Source: ZC4RG19 sp017577565 (GTDB taxonomy: Bacteria > Actinomycetota > Acidimicrobiia > Acidimicrobiales > VFJN01). From it: a stretch of 64,000 bases of DNA. Shown one piece after another: positions 24,162 through 32,294 of this stretch. Each line of letters begins with the position of its first letter. The stretch's first letter is position 1. The notes under the pieces were generated by a model. The model was not told the origin of the DNA. It saw only the letters and a list, made by a program, of their open reading frames with translations, and did no database searches. A program made the translations under genes and the position numbers. Where the stretch lies: the NCBI GenBank assembly GCA_047459075.1, contig VSCH01000003.1, positions 1 to 64,000 on the forward strand. The letters run 5' to 3'.

Positions 24162-25238
24162 TCAGCGCTTCGTCGAGAACCGGCTGCGCCGCTGGTGGCG
24201 CTCGATGGCGAGGTCGACGAGCTCGTCGATCAGCTCCCCGTAGGTGAGGCCGGACGCCTCCCACACCCGGGGGTACATCGACACCGGTGTGAACCCCGGG
24301 ATGGTGTTGACCTCGTTGACGAGGAGCCCCCGGCCGCCCTCCTCGTAGAAGAAGTCGACCCGGGCCATGCCCTCGCACCGCAGCGCCAGGAAGGCCTCGA
24401 CCGCCAGGGCGCGGGCCTCCTCGGCCACCTTCTCGTCGAGGGGCGCCGGGACGAGCAGCTGGCAGGTGCCGTCGACGTACTTGTCGTCGTAGTCGTAGAA
24501 CTCGTGGCTCGAGACGATCTCGCCCGGCACCGAGGTGCGGGGGCGGCCGTTGCCCAGCACGCCGACCTCGATCTCCCGGGCCTCGACCCCCTGCTCGACG
24601 AGCAGCCACTCGTCGTACTGCGCGGCGAGGGCCAGCGCGCCCGCCAGCTCGTCGGGCCCGCGCACCTTGGACACCCCGACCGACGAGCCCAGGTTGGCCG
24701 GCTTGGTGAAGACCGGGTAGGTCAGGCCGGCGGCGGCCACGGCCTCGGCGGCGCCCTCCAGCTCGGTGTCGCGCAGCACGACGTGCGGCACCTGCGGCAG
24801 GCCCCGGGCGCCGAGCACCTCCTTGGCCTTGGCCTTGTCCATGGCCAGCGCGGAGGCCAGGACGCCCGAGCCGACGTAGGGCACGCCCGCCACCTCGAAC
24901 AGCCCCTGGACGGTGCCGTCCTCGCCGTGGGTGCCGTGCAGCAGCGGCAGGACGACGACCGGCATGTCGCCGGCCGGCGAGACGACCTGGAACGGATCGA
25001 CCGTCGTGCCCGTCGCCTCGAGCTGGGGCGGCAGCGCGTCCTGCCCGTCCTCCAGCGCCGCCACCGCCTCGTCGGCCACGACCCAGGTGCCGTCGCGGGT
25101 GATGCCCACCGGCACGATCTCGTAGCGCTCGACGTCGGCCGCCCGCAGGACGTGCGCCGCGCTGGTGCACGACACCTCGTGCTCGGCCGACCGCCCACCG
25201 AACAGGACCACGAGGCGGACGCGATCGCTGCTGACCAT
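24162..25238 (-). CDS. ddl: D-alanine--D-alanine ligase
   Basis: 358 residues from ATG 25238. It joins two D-Ala using ATP for peptidoglycan. The N-terminal signature is VVLFGGRSAEHEVSCTSAAHV. ATP-grasp features follow: FTKPANLGSSVGVSKV, EIEVGVLGNGRP, and the C-terminal metal site FFYEEGGRGLLVNEVNTIPGFTPVSMYP with NEVNTIPG. Length is normal. It diverges from murF, which uses the D-Ala-D-Ala it makes. A TACGCT hexamer 8 bases before the ATG suggests a leaderless transcript. Confidence 0.96.
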   Translation of the reverse strand: MVSSDRVRLVVLFGGRSAEHEVSCTSAAHVLRAADVERYEIVPVGITRDGTWVVADEAVAALEDGQDALPPQLEATGTTVDPFQVVSPAGDMPVVVLPLLHGTHGEDGTVQGLFEVAGVPYVGSGVLASALAMDKAKAKEVLGARGLPQVPHVVLRDTELEGAAEAVAAAGLTYPVFTKPANLGSSVGVSKVRGPDELAGALALAAQYDEWLLVEQGVEAREIEVGVLGNGRPRTSVPGEIVSSHEFYDYDDKYVDGTCQLLVPAPLDEKVAEEARALAVEAFLALRCEGMARVDFFYEEGGRGLLVNEVNTIPGFTPVSMYPRVWEASGLTYGELIDELVDLAIERHQRRSRFSTKR

Positions 25239-25246
25239 GGGCTGCG

Positions 25247-25252
25247 AGCGTA
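25247..25252 (-). promoter_or_regulatory. -10 hexamer TACGCT of ddl
   Basis: On the minus strand TACGCT lies 8 bases before ATG 25238, with no ribosome-binding site between, so the transcript is predicted to be leaderless. Confidence 0.5.
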
Positions 25253-25318
25253 CCGGCCGGGCCCACCCCGGCGGGGTCGTGTCGGGCGGGGTCCGCGGAG
25301 GTGCGAAGATCGTCCGTC

Positions 25319-26653
25319 GTGGAGATGCGCACCAGCGAGATCGCCGCGGCGACCGGGGGTCGCCTCGACGGCCCCGACGTCGTCGTGGCCGGGGCGGCCA
25401 TCGACTCCCGCCGCGTCGAGGGGGGCGAGCTGTTCGTGCCGATCGTGGCCGCCCGGGACGGCCACGACTTCATCGGCGACGCGGTCGCCGCGGGCGCCGC
25501 CGCCTACCTGACCGCCCGGCCGGCGGCGGCGGTGCGGGCCACCGGGGTCGACCCCGCCGTGCCGGCCGTCGAGGTGGCCGACACCCGCGCCGCCCTGGCG
25601 GCCGTCGGCCGCCTGGCGCGCGACCGGCTCGACGAGGCGGTCGACGGGCGCGTCGTGGGGGTCACGGGGTCGGTCGGCAAGACCAGCGTCAAGGACCTGC
25701 TGGCCGCCGTGCTGGCGGTGCGGTGGCCGACCGCGGCCGCCACCGGGTCGTTCAACAACGAGCTCGGCGTGCCGCTCACGCTGGCCGGCGCGCCGGACGG
25801 CACCCGGGCGCTGGTCGTCGAGATGGGTGCCCGCGCCGTCGGCGACGTCGCCGCGCTGTGCGCCGTGGCCCGGCCGGCGGTCGGCGTCGTGACCCGGGTC
25901 GCGGCCGTCCACACCGCGACGTTCGGCACCCTCGAGGAGGTGGCCCGGGCCAAGGGCGAGCTGGTCGAGGCGCTGCCCCCGGACGGCACGGCCGTGCTCA
26001 ACGCCGCCGACCCCCGGGTCGCGGCCATGGCCGAGCGCACGGCGGCCCGGGTGCTCACCTTCGCCGACGGCGGCGACGTGCAGGCCGAGGACGTCCGGCT
26101 CGACGCCGAGCTGCGACCGTCGTTCGCGCTCGTCACGCCCTGGGGGAAGGCGGAGGTGCAGCTCGCCGTGCGGGGCGCGCACATGGTCGACAACGCGCTG
26201 GCCGCGGCCGCCGCGGCGCTGGCCTGCGGGGTGGCGGTCGACGAGGTGGCCGCCGGCCTCGACCGGGCCGGCCTGTCCCGCTGGCGCATGGAGCTGGAGA
26301 CGCTGCCCTCGGGCGCCCGGCTCCTCAACGACGCCTACAACGCCAACCCGACCTCGATGGCGGCCGCGCTGCGGGCGCTCGCCGCGCTCGACGCGACGCG
26401 CCGCATCGCGGTCCTCGGCGTCATGGCCGAGATCGGCCCGTCGAGCGACGAGGAGCACCGGGCCGTCGGTGAGCTGGCCCGGGAGCTGGGCATCGAGGTG
26501 GTCGCCGTCGGCGTGCCCGCCTACGGGGGCCGCCTCGTGGCCGACGTGGCCGAGGCGGCCGAGGTGCTCGGCCCGCTGGGCCCGGGCGACGCCGTGCTGC
26601 TCAAGGGCAGCCGGGTCGCCGGCCTGGAGCGGCTCGTCGAGCTGGTCGCCTGA
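25319..26653 (+). CDS. murF: UDP-N-acetylmuramoyl-tripeptide--D-alanyl-D-alanine ligase
   Basis: 444 residues from GTG 25319. GTG 25301 and ATG 25325 are in-frame alternatives. I chose the one that gives the usual MurF N-terminus, MEMRTSEIAAATGG. The ATP loop is VGVTGSVGKTSVKDLL. FNNELGVPLTL and EMGARAVGDVAALC follow. The C-terminal domain contains LLNDAYNANPTSMAAAL. It adds D-Ala-D-Ala to UDP-MurNAc-tripeptide in the cytoplasm. It diverges from ddl across 80 bp, which would allow joint control. Confidence 0.95.
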   Translation: MEMRTSEIAAATGGRLDGPDVVVAGAAIDSRRVEGGELFVPIVAARDGHDFIGDAVAAGAAAYLTARPAAAVRATGVDPAVPAVEVADTRAALAAVGRLARDRLDEAVDGRVVGVTGSVGKTSVKDLLAAVLAVRWPTAAATGSFNNELGVPLTLAGAPDGTRALVVEMGARAVGDVAALCAVARPAVGVVTRVAAVHTATFGTLEEVARAKGELVEALPPDGTAVLNAADPRVAAMAERTAARVLTFADGGDVQAEDVRLDAELRPSFALVTPWGKAEVQLAVRGAHMVDNALAAAAAALACGVAVDEVAAGLDRAGLSRWRMELETLPSGARLLNDAYNANPTSMAAALRALAALDATRRIAVLGVMAEIGPSSDEEHRAVGELARELGIEVVAVGVPAYGGRLVADVAEAAEVLGPLGPGDAVLLKGSRVAGLERLVELVA

Positions 26654-26668
26654 CCGGGCCGGCCGCGT

Positions 26669-26690
26669 CGCCGGGCCGCCGCGCCCGGCG
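26669..26690. terminator. Hairpin between convergent murF and marC
   Basis: CGCCGGGC, a 6-base loop, then GCCCGGCG form a perfect 8-bp stem in the 39-bp gap between two converging genes. There is no T-tract, so it is a GC-hairpin type terminator candidate that would work in both directions. Confidence 0.4.
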
Positions 26691-26692
26691 GG

Positions 26693-27325
26693 TCAGGAGA
26701 CGCCGCTGCGCACCCAGGTCTCGACCGCCGAGGCCACCAGCTGGACGGCGATGGCGGCCACGAGCAGGCCCATGACCCGGGACAGCAGGTGGATGCCGTT
26801 GGCCCGCAGCACCCGGCCGAGCAGGGGCGCGCACCGCATCGACAGGTAGACGACCACCAGCACCGCCACGAGGGCCAGCACGACCGACAGGGCGCCGCCA
26901 AGGTCGTCGGCCTGCCGCACGTAGAGCATCGTCGCCGCGATGGCGCCCGGGCCGGCGAGCAGGGGCGTGCCGAGCGGGACCAGCGCGACGCTCGTCGCGT
27001 CCCGGGGGCCCTCGTCCTCCCCGGCCTCGCCGTCGGGGCGCAGCAGCTCGAGGGCGATGAGGAGGAGCAGCAGGCCCCCTGCCACCTGGAGCGACTCGAG
27101 CGAGATGCCGAGCAGCTGCAGGACCCGCTGGCCGAAGAGGGCGAAGGTGGCGATCACGCCGCCGGCGACCAGGCTGGCGAGCAGGGCCGCCCGGCGCTGC
27201 TGGGCCGGCGGCTGGTCGCGCGTCAGCGACAGGAAGACGGGCACGTTGCCGACCGGGTCCATGACGACCAGGACGGTGACGAAGGCGGTGGCGAACAGGG
27301 TGGCGTCGAGCGTGATCTCGGGCAT
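26693..27325 (-). CDS. MarC family integral membrane protein
   Basis: 210 residues with six hydrophobic segments. Family features are VMDPVGNVPVFLSLT in the first segment, then GQRVLQLLGISLESLQVAGGLLLLLIALELL, and PLLAGPGAIAATMLYVRQA in the fourth. Members include E. coli MarC and YchE. The transported substrate is not firmly known. ATG 27325 lacks a strong ribosome-binding site. It is transcribed away from the amidase gene and converges on murF. Confidence 0.88.
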   Translation of the reverse strand: MPEITLDATLFATAFVTVLVVMDPVGNVPVFLSLTRDQPPAQQRRAALLASLVAGGVIATFALFGQRVLQLLGISLESLQVAGGLLLLLIALELLRPDGEAGEDEGPRDATSVALVPLGTPLLAGPGAIAATMLYVRQADDLGGALSVVLALVAVLVVVYLSMRCAPLLGRVLRANGIHLLSRVMGLLVAAIAVQLVASAVETWVRSGVS

Positions 27326-27479
27326 GCGCGCGTCGGGGTGGGGGAGAGGGGAACGGTTGCCGGGCCGGTCGCGCCGGGGCGCGCCCGTCGGGGCCGCCGG
27401 CGGCGTCCGGCCACGGACCTCAACGCGCCGCCCCGGGCCCGCATTCCCGGTCCCCGGGGGCCGCCCCGGCCCGGTTGGC

Positions 27480-27485
27480 TAGCGT
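27480..27485 (+). promoter_or_regulatory. -10 hexamer TAGCGT of the amidase gene
   Basis: TAGCGT lies 8 bases before GTG 27494, and the amidase frame has no ribosome-binding site, so the transcript is predicted leaderless. The rest of 27326-27479 holds no ORF that I support. Confidence 0.5.
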
Positions 27486-27493
27486 CGGGTGCC

Positions 27494-28909
27494 GTGGACT
27501 TCCGACGCACGACCGTCGCCGCGCTGGCGGCCGACGTGGCCGCCCGCCGGGTGTCGGCCCGGGAGCTGACCGCGGCCGCCATCGACCTCGTCGACCGCCT
27601 CGACCCCGAGCTCAACGCCTTCGTCGCCGTCGACGCCGACGCCGCGCTGGCCGAGGCGGCGGCGATCGACGAGCGCATCGCCGCCGGCCAGGAGGTCGGG
27701 CCGCTCGCCGGCATCCCGCTGGCGGTGAAGGACCTCGAGGACGCGTGCGGCTTCGTGACCTCGCACGGGTCCGCGGCGTTCGCGTCCGGCCAGCCGGCGA
27801 CCGACGACTCGCCGCTCGTCGCCCGCCTGCGGGCCGCGGGCTGCGTGGTCGTCGGCAAGACCAACACGCCCGAGCTGGGCTGGAAGGCCGACACCGAGAA
27901 CCCGGTGTTCGGCGCCACCCGGAACCCGTGGGACACCGAGCGGTCGCCGGGCGGCTCGTCGGGCGGCTCGGCCGCCGCCGTCGCCGGCGGCCTCGTGCCA
28001 CTGGCCACCGGCTCGGACGGCGGCGGGTCGATCCGCATCCCGTCCGCGGTCACCGGCCTCACCGGCTTCAAGCCCTCTCTCGGCCGGGTCCCCTCCGGCG
28101 GGGCGGCGCCGCCGGACTGGCCCCTGCTGTCGACCAAGGGCCCGATGGCTCGCACCGCCCGCGACCTCGCCCTCGTGCTCGACGCCGTCATCGGGCCGGA
28201 GCCGACCGACCTCGCCTCGCTGCCGCTGCCCGAGGCCTCGTGGTCGCGCAGCCTCGAGGACCTCCACCCGCCCCGGGCGGTCGTGTGGTCGCCGACGCTC
28301 GGCTACGCCCCGGTCGACGCCGAGGTCCGGGCCGTCTGCGAGGCCGCGGTCCGCCGCCTCGAGGAGGCCGGCACCGCCGTCGAGGTCGTCGACCGGGTCT
28401 TCGACGAGGACCCGGTGCTCGACTGGCTGCGCCTCTCGCTCGTCTACTGCCTGCGCATCCTCGAGCCCTTCCACGGCACCGAGGTCTGGGACCGGCTCGA
28501 CCCGGGCCTGGCGGGCATGCTCGAGTGGGCGCGGACCAGCGTCTCGGCCGTCGACCTCGTCCGGGCGATCGACGCCTGCCACGCCCTGAACCTCGCGCTG
28601 GTCGACGTGTTCCACCGGGCGCCTGTGCTGCTCACGCCGACCGTGGCCGGCCAGGCGCCCCGGGTGGGGGCGCAGGCGCAGGGCACGATCGACGGGGTGC
28701 CCGACCCCAACTGGGTCCGGCTGACCTACCCGTTCAACATGACCCGGTCGCCGGCGGGCACCGTGTGCGCCGGGTTCACCTCCGACGGCCTGCCGGTGGG
28801 GCTGCAGGTCGTCGGCCCCCAGCACGCGGACGTCGCCGTCCTGCGGACGTTGGCCCTGCTGGAGGACATCCTCGACCTCGACCCCGTGGCGCCGTTCGGA
28901 CTCGGCTGA
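27494..28909 (+). CDS. Amidase signature family enzyme
   Basis: 471 residues from GTG 27494. The Ser-cisSer-Lys triad is visible: the catalytic lysine in GIPLAVKDLEDACG and the serines in the Gly/Ser-rich run SPGGSSGGSAAAVAGGLVPLATGSDGGGSIRIP. Family members hydrolyse amides. Without a gatB or gatC nearby this is a stand-alone amidase, not the Glu-tRNA(Gln) amidotransferase subunit. The C-terminal GFTSDGLPVGLQVVGP block is typical. Substrate unknown. The tRNA-Val gene lies 25 bp downstream. Confidence 0.92.
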   Translation: MDFRRTTVAALAADVAARRVSARELTAAAIDLVDRLDPELNAFVAVDADAALAEAAAIDERIAAGQEVGPLAGIPLAVKDLEDACGFVTSHGSAAFASGQPATDDSPLVARLRAAGCVVVGKTNTPELGWKADTENPVFGATRNPWDTERSPGGSSGGSAAAVAGGLVPLATGSDGGGSIRIPSAVTGLTGFKPSLGRVPSGGAAPPDWPLLSTKGPMARTARDLALVLDAVIGPEPTDLASLPLPEASWSRSLEDLHPPRAVVWSPTLGYAPVDAEVRAVCEAAVRRLEEAGTAVEVVDRVFDEDPVLDWLRLSLVYCLRILEPFHGTEVWDRLDPGLAGMLEWARTSVSAVDLVRAIDACHALNLALVDVFHRAPVLLTPTVAGQAPRVGAQAQGTIDGVPDPNWVRLTYPFNMTRSPAGTVCAGFTSDGLPVGLQVVGPQHADVAVLRTLALLEDILDLDPVAPFGLG

Positions 28910-28918
28910 GCGGCTTGC

Positions 28919-28924
28919 TAGAGT
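28919..28924 (+). promoter_or_regulatory. -10 hexamer TAGAGT of tRNA-Val
   Basis: TTGCTAGAGT precedes the mature tRNA by 10 bases, giving a very short 5' leader. Confidence 0.45.
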
Positions 28925-28934
28925 GCTCTGCCCC

Positions 28935-29011
28935 GGGCGTATAGCTCAGTTGGCTAGAGCGCACGCTTCACACGCGTGAGGCCACAGGTTCGAGTCCTGT
29001 TACGCCCACCA
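28935..29011 (+). tRNA. tRNA-Val (anticodon CAC), CCA encoded
   Basis: The acceptor stem GGGCGTA pairs with TACGCCC. The D arm is GCTCAGTTGGCTAGAGC. The anticodon stem CACGC/GCGTG encloses loop TTCACAC with anticodon CAC, which reads GTG valine codons. The T arm is ACAGG-TTCGAGT-CCTGT, and A plus CCA is encoded at the 3' end. Confidence 0.97.
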
Positions 29012-29013
29012 CG

Positions 29014-29053
29014 CGCGACGGAGGGCAGGCCCGCAGGCCTGCCCTCCGTCGCG
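29014..29053. terminator. 18-bp perfect stem-loop after tRNA-Val
   Basis: Bases 29014-29031 pair perfectly with 29036-29053 around a CGCA loop. The stem begins three bases after the tRNA CCA and ends 17 bases before the stop of the converging gene at 29071, so it can terminate both transcripts. There is no T-tract. Confidence 0.75.
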
Positions 29054-29070
29054 TGCCGTGCCGGGGCGTC

Positions 29071-30132
29071 TCAGCTGATGAAGCCGACGTCGACGTAGAC
29101 CTCGGTCGAGGCGATGTTCGGGATGACGTCCCAGCTGGTGATCTCGGCGGCGGTCGAGCCGCCGGCCGGCACGAAGTTCAGGTACCCGGTGCTGCCGCCG
29201 ATGATGTTGCCGCTGGCGTCCCGGTAGATCGCGTAGCCGTAGGGGTTCGAGATCTGCTGGTCGAACGTCGAGCGGACCGTGAACGTCGTCGTGACGTCGT
29301 AGTCGCCCGTCGTCGTCGTGACGCCCTCGGCCTCGAGCACGCCCTCCTCGGGGATGTCGGACAGGCTCCAGTTCTGGGGCTCGCTGACGTTGACCTGCAC
29401 GTCCGCGACCTCGGCGGTGAGGTTCTCACCGAAGAACTCGTCGCCGATGCCCATCTTCTGGCCCGGCCGCAGCATGTAGATCGTGTGCGACGCGGTGGCG
29501 AGCGCCGTGCCGTTGGCGTCGTAGGCGGAGACGCTGACCTGGATGTCGGTCACGGTCTCGTCGCCCGTGTTCTCGACGATGAAGCCGTAGGAGGCGCTCA
29601 GCTCGTCGCGGTCGAAGCCGCCCATGAAGTTGGACCACCCGACCTCGACGACCTCGACGGTGCCGCTGTCGCTCGGCGGATCGTCGTCCTCGGTGGGCTC
29701 GGGCGACCCCGTCGGGTCGGGCGCCTCCTCGGTGGTCGACGGCCGGGGGTCGGGCCGGTCCGTCCGCTCGTCGTCGCCGTCGTCGCCGCTCGTCAGGACG
29801 ATGATCAGCCCGACGATCGCCACGGCCACGACGACGCCGATGGCGACGTACAGGGGCGTGCGGTTCTGGGCGCCGGGCGGCGGGCCGGCGGGGGGCACGC
29901 CGGTGTACGGGCTCGGCGTCCCGCCTTGGGGGAACCCGCCCGGCGGGGCGTAGCCGCCGGAGGGCGGGGCGAGCGGCGGGCCGATCGGGGCGCCACCGGG
30001 CGAGCCCTGGGGCGGGGGAAGGGCCGAGGCGTCGGCGGGGGCCTCCTCGCCCGGCATCTCCGGGCGCGGCGGCGGGTACCACTTGTCGTCGGAGGCCTGC
30101 CACCAGTCGGGGCCCAAGGGTGTGTCGCTCAT
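29071..30132 (-). CDS. Membrane-anchored protein with GPDWWQASDDKWYPP motif and FxLYD-like domain
   Basis: 353 residues from ATG 30132, with GAGG 8 bases upstream. The N-terminal WWQASDDKWYPP motif (residues 8-22) is a short tag seen on many membrane proteins of Acidimicrobiia, related to DUF2510. A Pro/Gly-rich cytoplasmic region follows to about residue 90, then one membrane span (LYVAIGVVVAVAIVGLIIVLT), an acidic Thr/Pro linker, and an outer beta-rich domain of about 190 residues. The outer part contains ENTGDETVTDIQVSVSAYDANG, which is FxLYD-like. Such domains usually form surface or chaperone-like modules. The exact role is unknown. Confidence 0.8.
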   Translation of the reverse strand: MSDTPLGPDWWQASDDKWYPPPRPEMPGEEAPADASALPPPQGSPGGAPIGPPLAPPSGGYAPPGGFPQGGTPSPYTGVPPAGPPPGAQNRTPLYVAIGVVVAVAIVGLIIVLTSGDDGDDERTDRPDPRPSTTEEAPDPTGSPEPTEDDDPPSDSGTVEVVEVGWSNFMGGFDRDELSASYGFIVENTGDETVTDIQVSVSAYDANGTALATASHTIYMLRPGQKMGIGDEFFGENLTAEVADVQVNVSEPQNWSLSDIPEEGVLEAEGVTTTTGDYDVTTTFTVRSTFDQQISNPYGYAIYRDASGNIIGGSTGYLNFVPAGGSTAAEITSWDVIPNIASTEVYVDVGFIS

Positions 30133-30222
30133 CAGTGTGTCCTCGTGAGGGTCGTCCGCCGGGTAGCGCAGATCGCTGGCGTGGTCCGGCGGGAGAGGTG
30201 CGTCCTGCCGGCCGGGGCGGAG

Positions 30223-30228
30223 ACTCTA
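30223..30228 (-). promoter_or_regulatory. -10 hexamer TAGAGT upstream of the WWQASD membrane protein
   Basis: CCTAGAGTCTC on the minus strand predicts a leader of about 83 nt before ATG 30132, which has its own GAGG ribosome-binding site. Confidence 0.4.
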
Positions 30229-30319
30229 GGTGATGCGGGGCGGCGCGGGTCGTCACCCGCGCCGGCGCGCGGCGGCGCGGGCGGGCGCGGAGGGCGGCGG
30301 GCGGTCCCGGCCGCGGTCG

Positions 30320-30341
30320 GGCGCTCCCGGCCGGGAGCGCC
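30320..30341 (-). terminator. GC hairpin directly after the carD stop
   Basis: GGCGCTCCC, loop GGCC, then GGGAGCGCC form a perfect 9-bp stem that starts at the base after the carD stop codon. It is probably an intrinsic or barrier terminator. There is no T-tract. Confidence 0.5.
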
Positions 30342-30827
30342 TCAGGCCAGGGTCTCCTCGAGGCGCTTCATGGCCTCCTCCTCGCTGATGTCGAGGGCGA
30401 AGGCCAGCTCGGAGACCAGCACCTGCCGGGCCTTGACGAACATCGACTTCTCGCCGGCGGAGAGGCCCTTGTCGGCCTCGCGCAGCGCCAGGTTCCGCAC
30501 CACCTCGGCCACCTGGTAGATGTCGCCGGACTTCAGCTTCTCCTGGTGGTTCTTGAACCGGCGCGACCAGTTGGTGGGCTCGCGCACGTCCTTCTTGGCC
30601 AGGACCTCGAAGACGTCCTCGACGTCCTCGACGCTGATCGGGTAGCGCATCCCGATCTCCTCCGCCTTGTCGACGGGGACCTTGAGGACGAGGTCGCCGT
30701 GGGTCATGCGGAGGACGAAGAACTCCTTGGGCTCACCGTCGGGCGGCATCGGACGCACCTCGGTCGCCTCGATGATGGCCGCACCGTGGTGGGGGTAGAC
30801 GACCCGGTCCTTGACCCGGAATGTCAC
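30342..30827 (-). CDS. carD: CarD family transcriptional regulator
   Basis: 161 residues, matching the roughly 162 of mycobacterial CarD. The N-terminal RNA polymerase interaction domain is FRVKDRVVYPHHGAAIIEA. The C-terminal helical DNA-binding domain includes NWSRRFKNHQEKLKSGD and LSAGEKSMFVKARQVLVSELAFA. CarD stabilises the open promoter complex and is usually essential in actinobacteria. I chose GTG 30827 because GGAGGAG lies just upstream. GTG 30845 would add six residues. Confidence 0.95.
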   Translation of the reverse strand: MTFRVKDRVVYPHHGAAIIEATEVRPMPPDGEPKEFFVLRMTHGDLVLKVPVDKAEEIGMRYPISVEDVEDVFEVLAKKDVREPTNWSRRFKNHQEKLKSGDIYQVAEVVRNLALREADKGLSAGEKSMFVKARQVLVSELAFALDISEEEAMKRLEETLA

Positions 30828-31017
30828 GCGCAGCTCCTCCAACACGTCCCTGGGGGTTCGTACAGGATGCCACCCCGGCCGGGCTCTTCCACACTCGTCC
30901 GGCCGCCCCGCCCGGCCCGCACCCGCACGGCGCGCCGCGGGGCGGCGGAGCTGGTCCGGCGCCCGGCCCCACCCCTACAGTCGCTGCACGCACGGTGCGA
31001 GAACCGGGAGGATCGGC

Positions 31018-32259
31018 GTGATCGAGTGGTCCGAGGAGCAGCAGATGGTGCGCGCCGCCGTGCGCGACTTCATCGAGAAGGAGCTGGTGCCGCACCACCG
31101 CGAGCTCGAGCACGGCGACCTGCCGCCCTACGACATCATCCGGAAGCTCGTCCGGACCTTCGGCATGGACACGATGGCCCGGGAGCGCTTCGAGCGGACC
31201 ATCGCCCGGGAGAAGGCGCTCGCGGCCGGCGAGCGGGTCGACGAGCCCGACGAGCGCGAGCGCGACCCGCAGGCGGCGGCCGACGCCGCGGCGTTCCAGC
31301 TCATCCCGATCATCGAGCTGTGCCGGTGGAGCCCCGGCCTCGTGACCGCCATGGGCGTGTCGATGGGCCTGACGGCCAGCGCCATCCTCTCCCGGGGCAC
31401 GATCGCCCAGAAGGAGCGGTGGGCGCTGCCGCTCCTCACCTTCGAGAAGGTCGGCGCCTGGGCGATCACCGAGCCCGGGTCGGGCTCCGACGCCTTCGGC
31501 TCCATGCGCTCCACCGCCCGGCGCGACGGCGACGAGTACGTCCTCAACGGCTCGAAGACGTTCATCACCAACGGCCCCTACGCCGACACCATCGTCTTCA
31601 TCTGCAAGCTCGACGAGGGCAACCCGCCCGAGGAGCGCAAGATCCTCAGCTTCGTCCTCGACAAGGGGATGCCGGGCCTCGAGCAGTCGAAGCCGCTGAA
31701 GAAGATGGGGCTGCACAGCTCGCCGACCGGCGAGCTGTTCCTGACCGACGTCCGGGTCGGGCGCGACCGCCTGATCGGCGAGACCGAGGACCAGGAGGGC
31801 GGCGGCCGCTCGGCGGCCAAGGCCACGTTCCTCCAGGAGCGGTCGGGCGTGGCGGCGATGGCCCTCGGGATCATCTCCCAGTGCCTCGACCTGTCCGTCG
31901 CCTACGCCAAGGAGCGGGTGCAGTTCGGCAAGCCGATCGGCGAGTTCCAGCTCATCCAGGAGAAGCTCGCCCGCATGGCGGTAGCCCGGCTGAACGTCGA
32001 GAACCTCGTGTTCCGCGTGATCGAGGCCTCCGCGACCGGTCGGGGCTTCACGCTGGCCGAGGCCTCGGCCATGAAGCTCTACGCCGCCCGGGCCGCCGTC
32101 GAGGTGGCCATGGAGGCGGTGCAGCTGTTCGGCGGCAACGGCTACATGAGCGAGTTCCAGGTCGAGCAGCTGGCCCGCGACGCCAAGGTGCTGCAGATCT
32201 ACGCCGGCACCGACGAGATCCAGATCACCCACATCGCCCGGGACCTGCTGAAGGACTGA
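31018..32259 (+). CDS. Acyl-CoA dehydrogenase with IVD-type catalytic glutamate
   Basis: 413 residues from GTG 31018. GGGAGGAT lies upstream and TACAGT (30976-30981) is a likely -10. The FAD and substrate signatures are AWAITEPGSGSDAFGS and the C-terminal VQLFGGNGYMSEFQVEQLARDAKVLQIYAGTDEIQ. In most family members the base is the Glu of IYEGT. Here that residue is Ala396, while Glu274 in FLQERSGVAAMALG aligns with the catalytic Glu of isovaleryl- and long-chain enzymes. An Asp/Glu-rich insert (ERVDEPDERERDPQ) near residue 80 is unusual. It pairs with a crotonase 35 bp downstream. Confidence 0.9.
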   Translation: MIEWSEEQQMVRAAVRDFIEKELVPHHRELEHGDLPPYDIIRKLVRTFGMDTMARERFERTIAREKALAAGERVDEPDERERDPQAAADAAAFQLIPIIELCRWSPGLVTAMGVSMGLTASAILSRGTIAQKERWALPLLTFEKVGAWAITEPGSGSDAFGSMRSTARRDGDEYVLNGSKTFITNGPYADTIVFICKLDEGNPPEERKILSFVLDKGMPGLEQSKPLKKMGLHSSPTGELFLTDVRVGRDRLIGETEDQEGGGRSAAKATFLQERSGVAAMALGIISQCLDLSVAYAKERVQFGKPIGEFQLIQEKLARMAVARLNVENLVFRVIEASATGRGFTLAEASAMKLYAARAAVEVAMEAVQLFGGNGYMSEFQVEQLARDAKVLQIYAGTDEIQITHIARDLLKD

Positions 32260-32294
32260 CCCCGGGCCGCGTGGCCACGACCAGGAGGCCCCCG

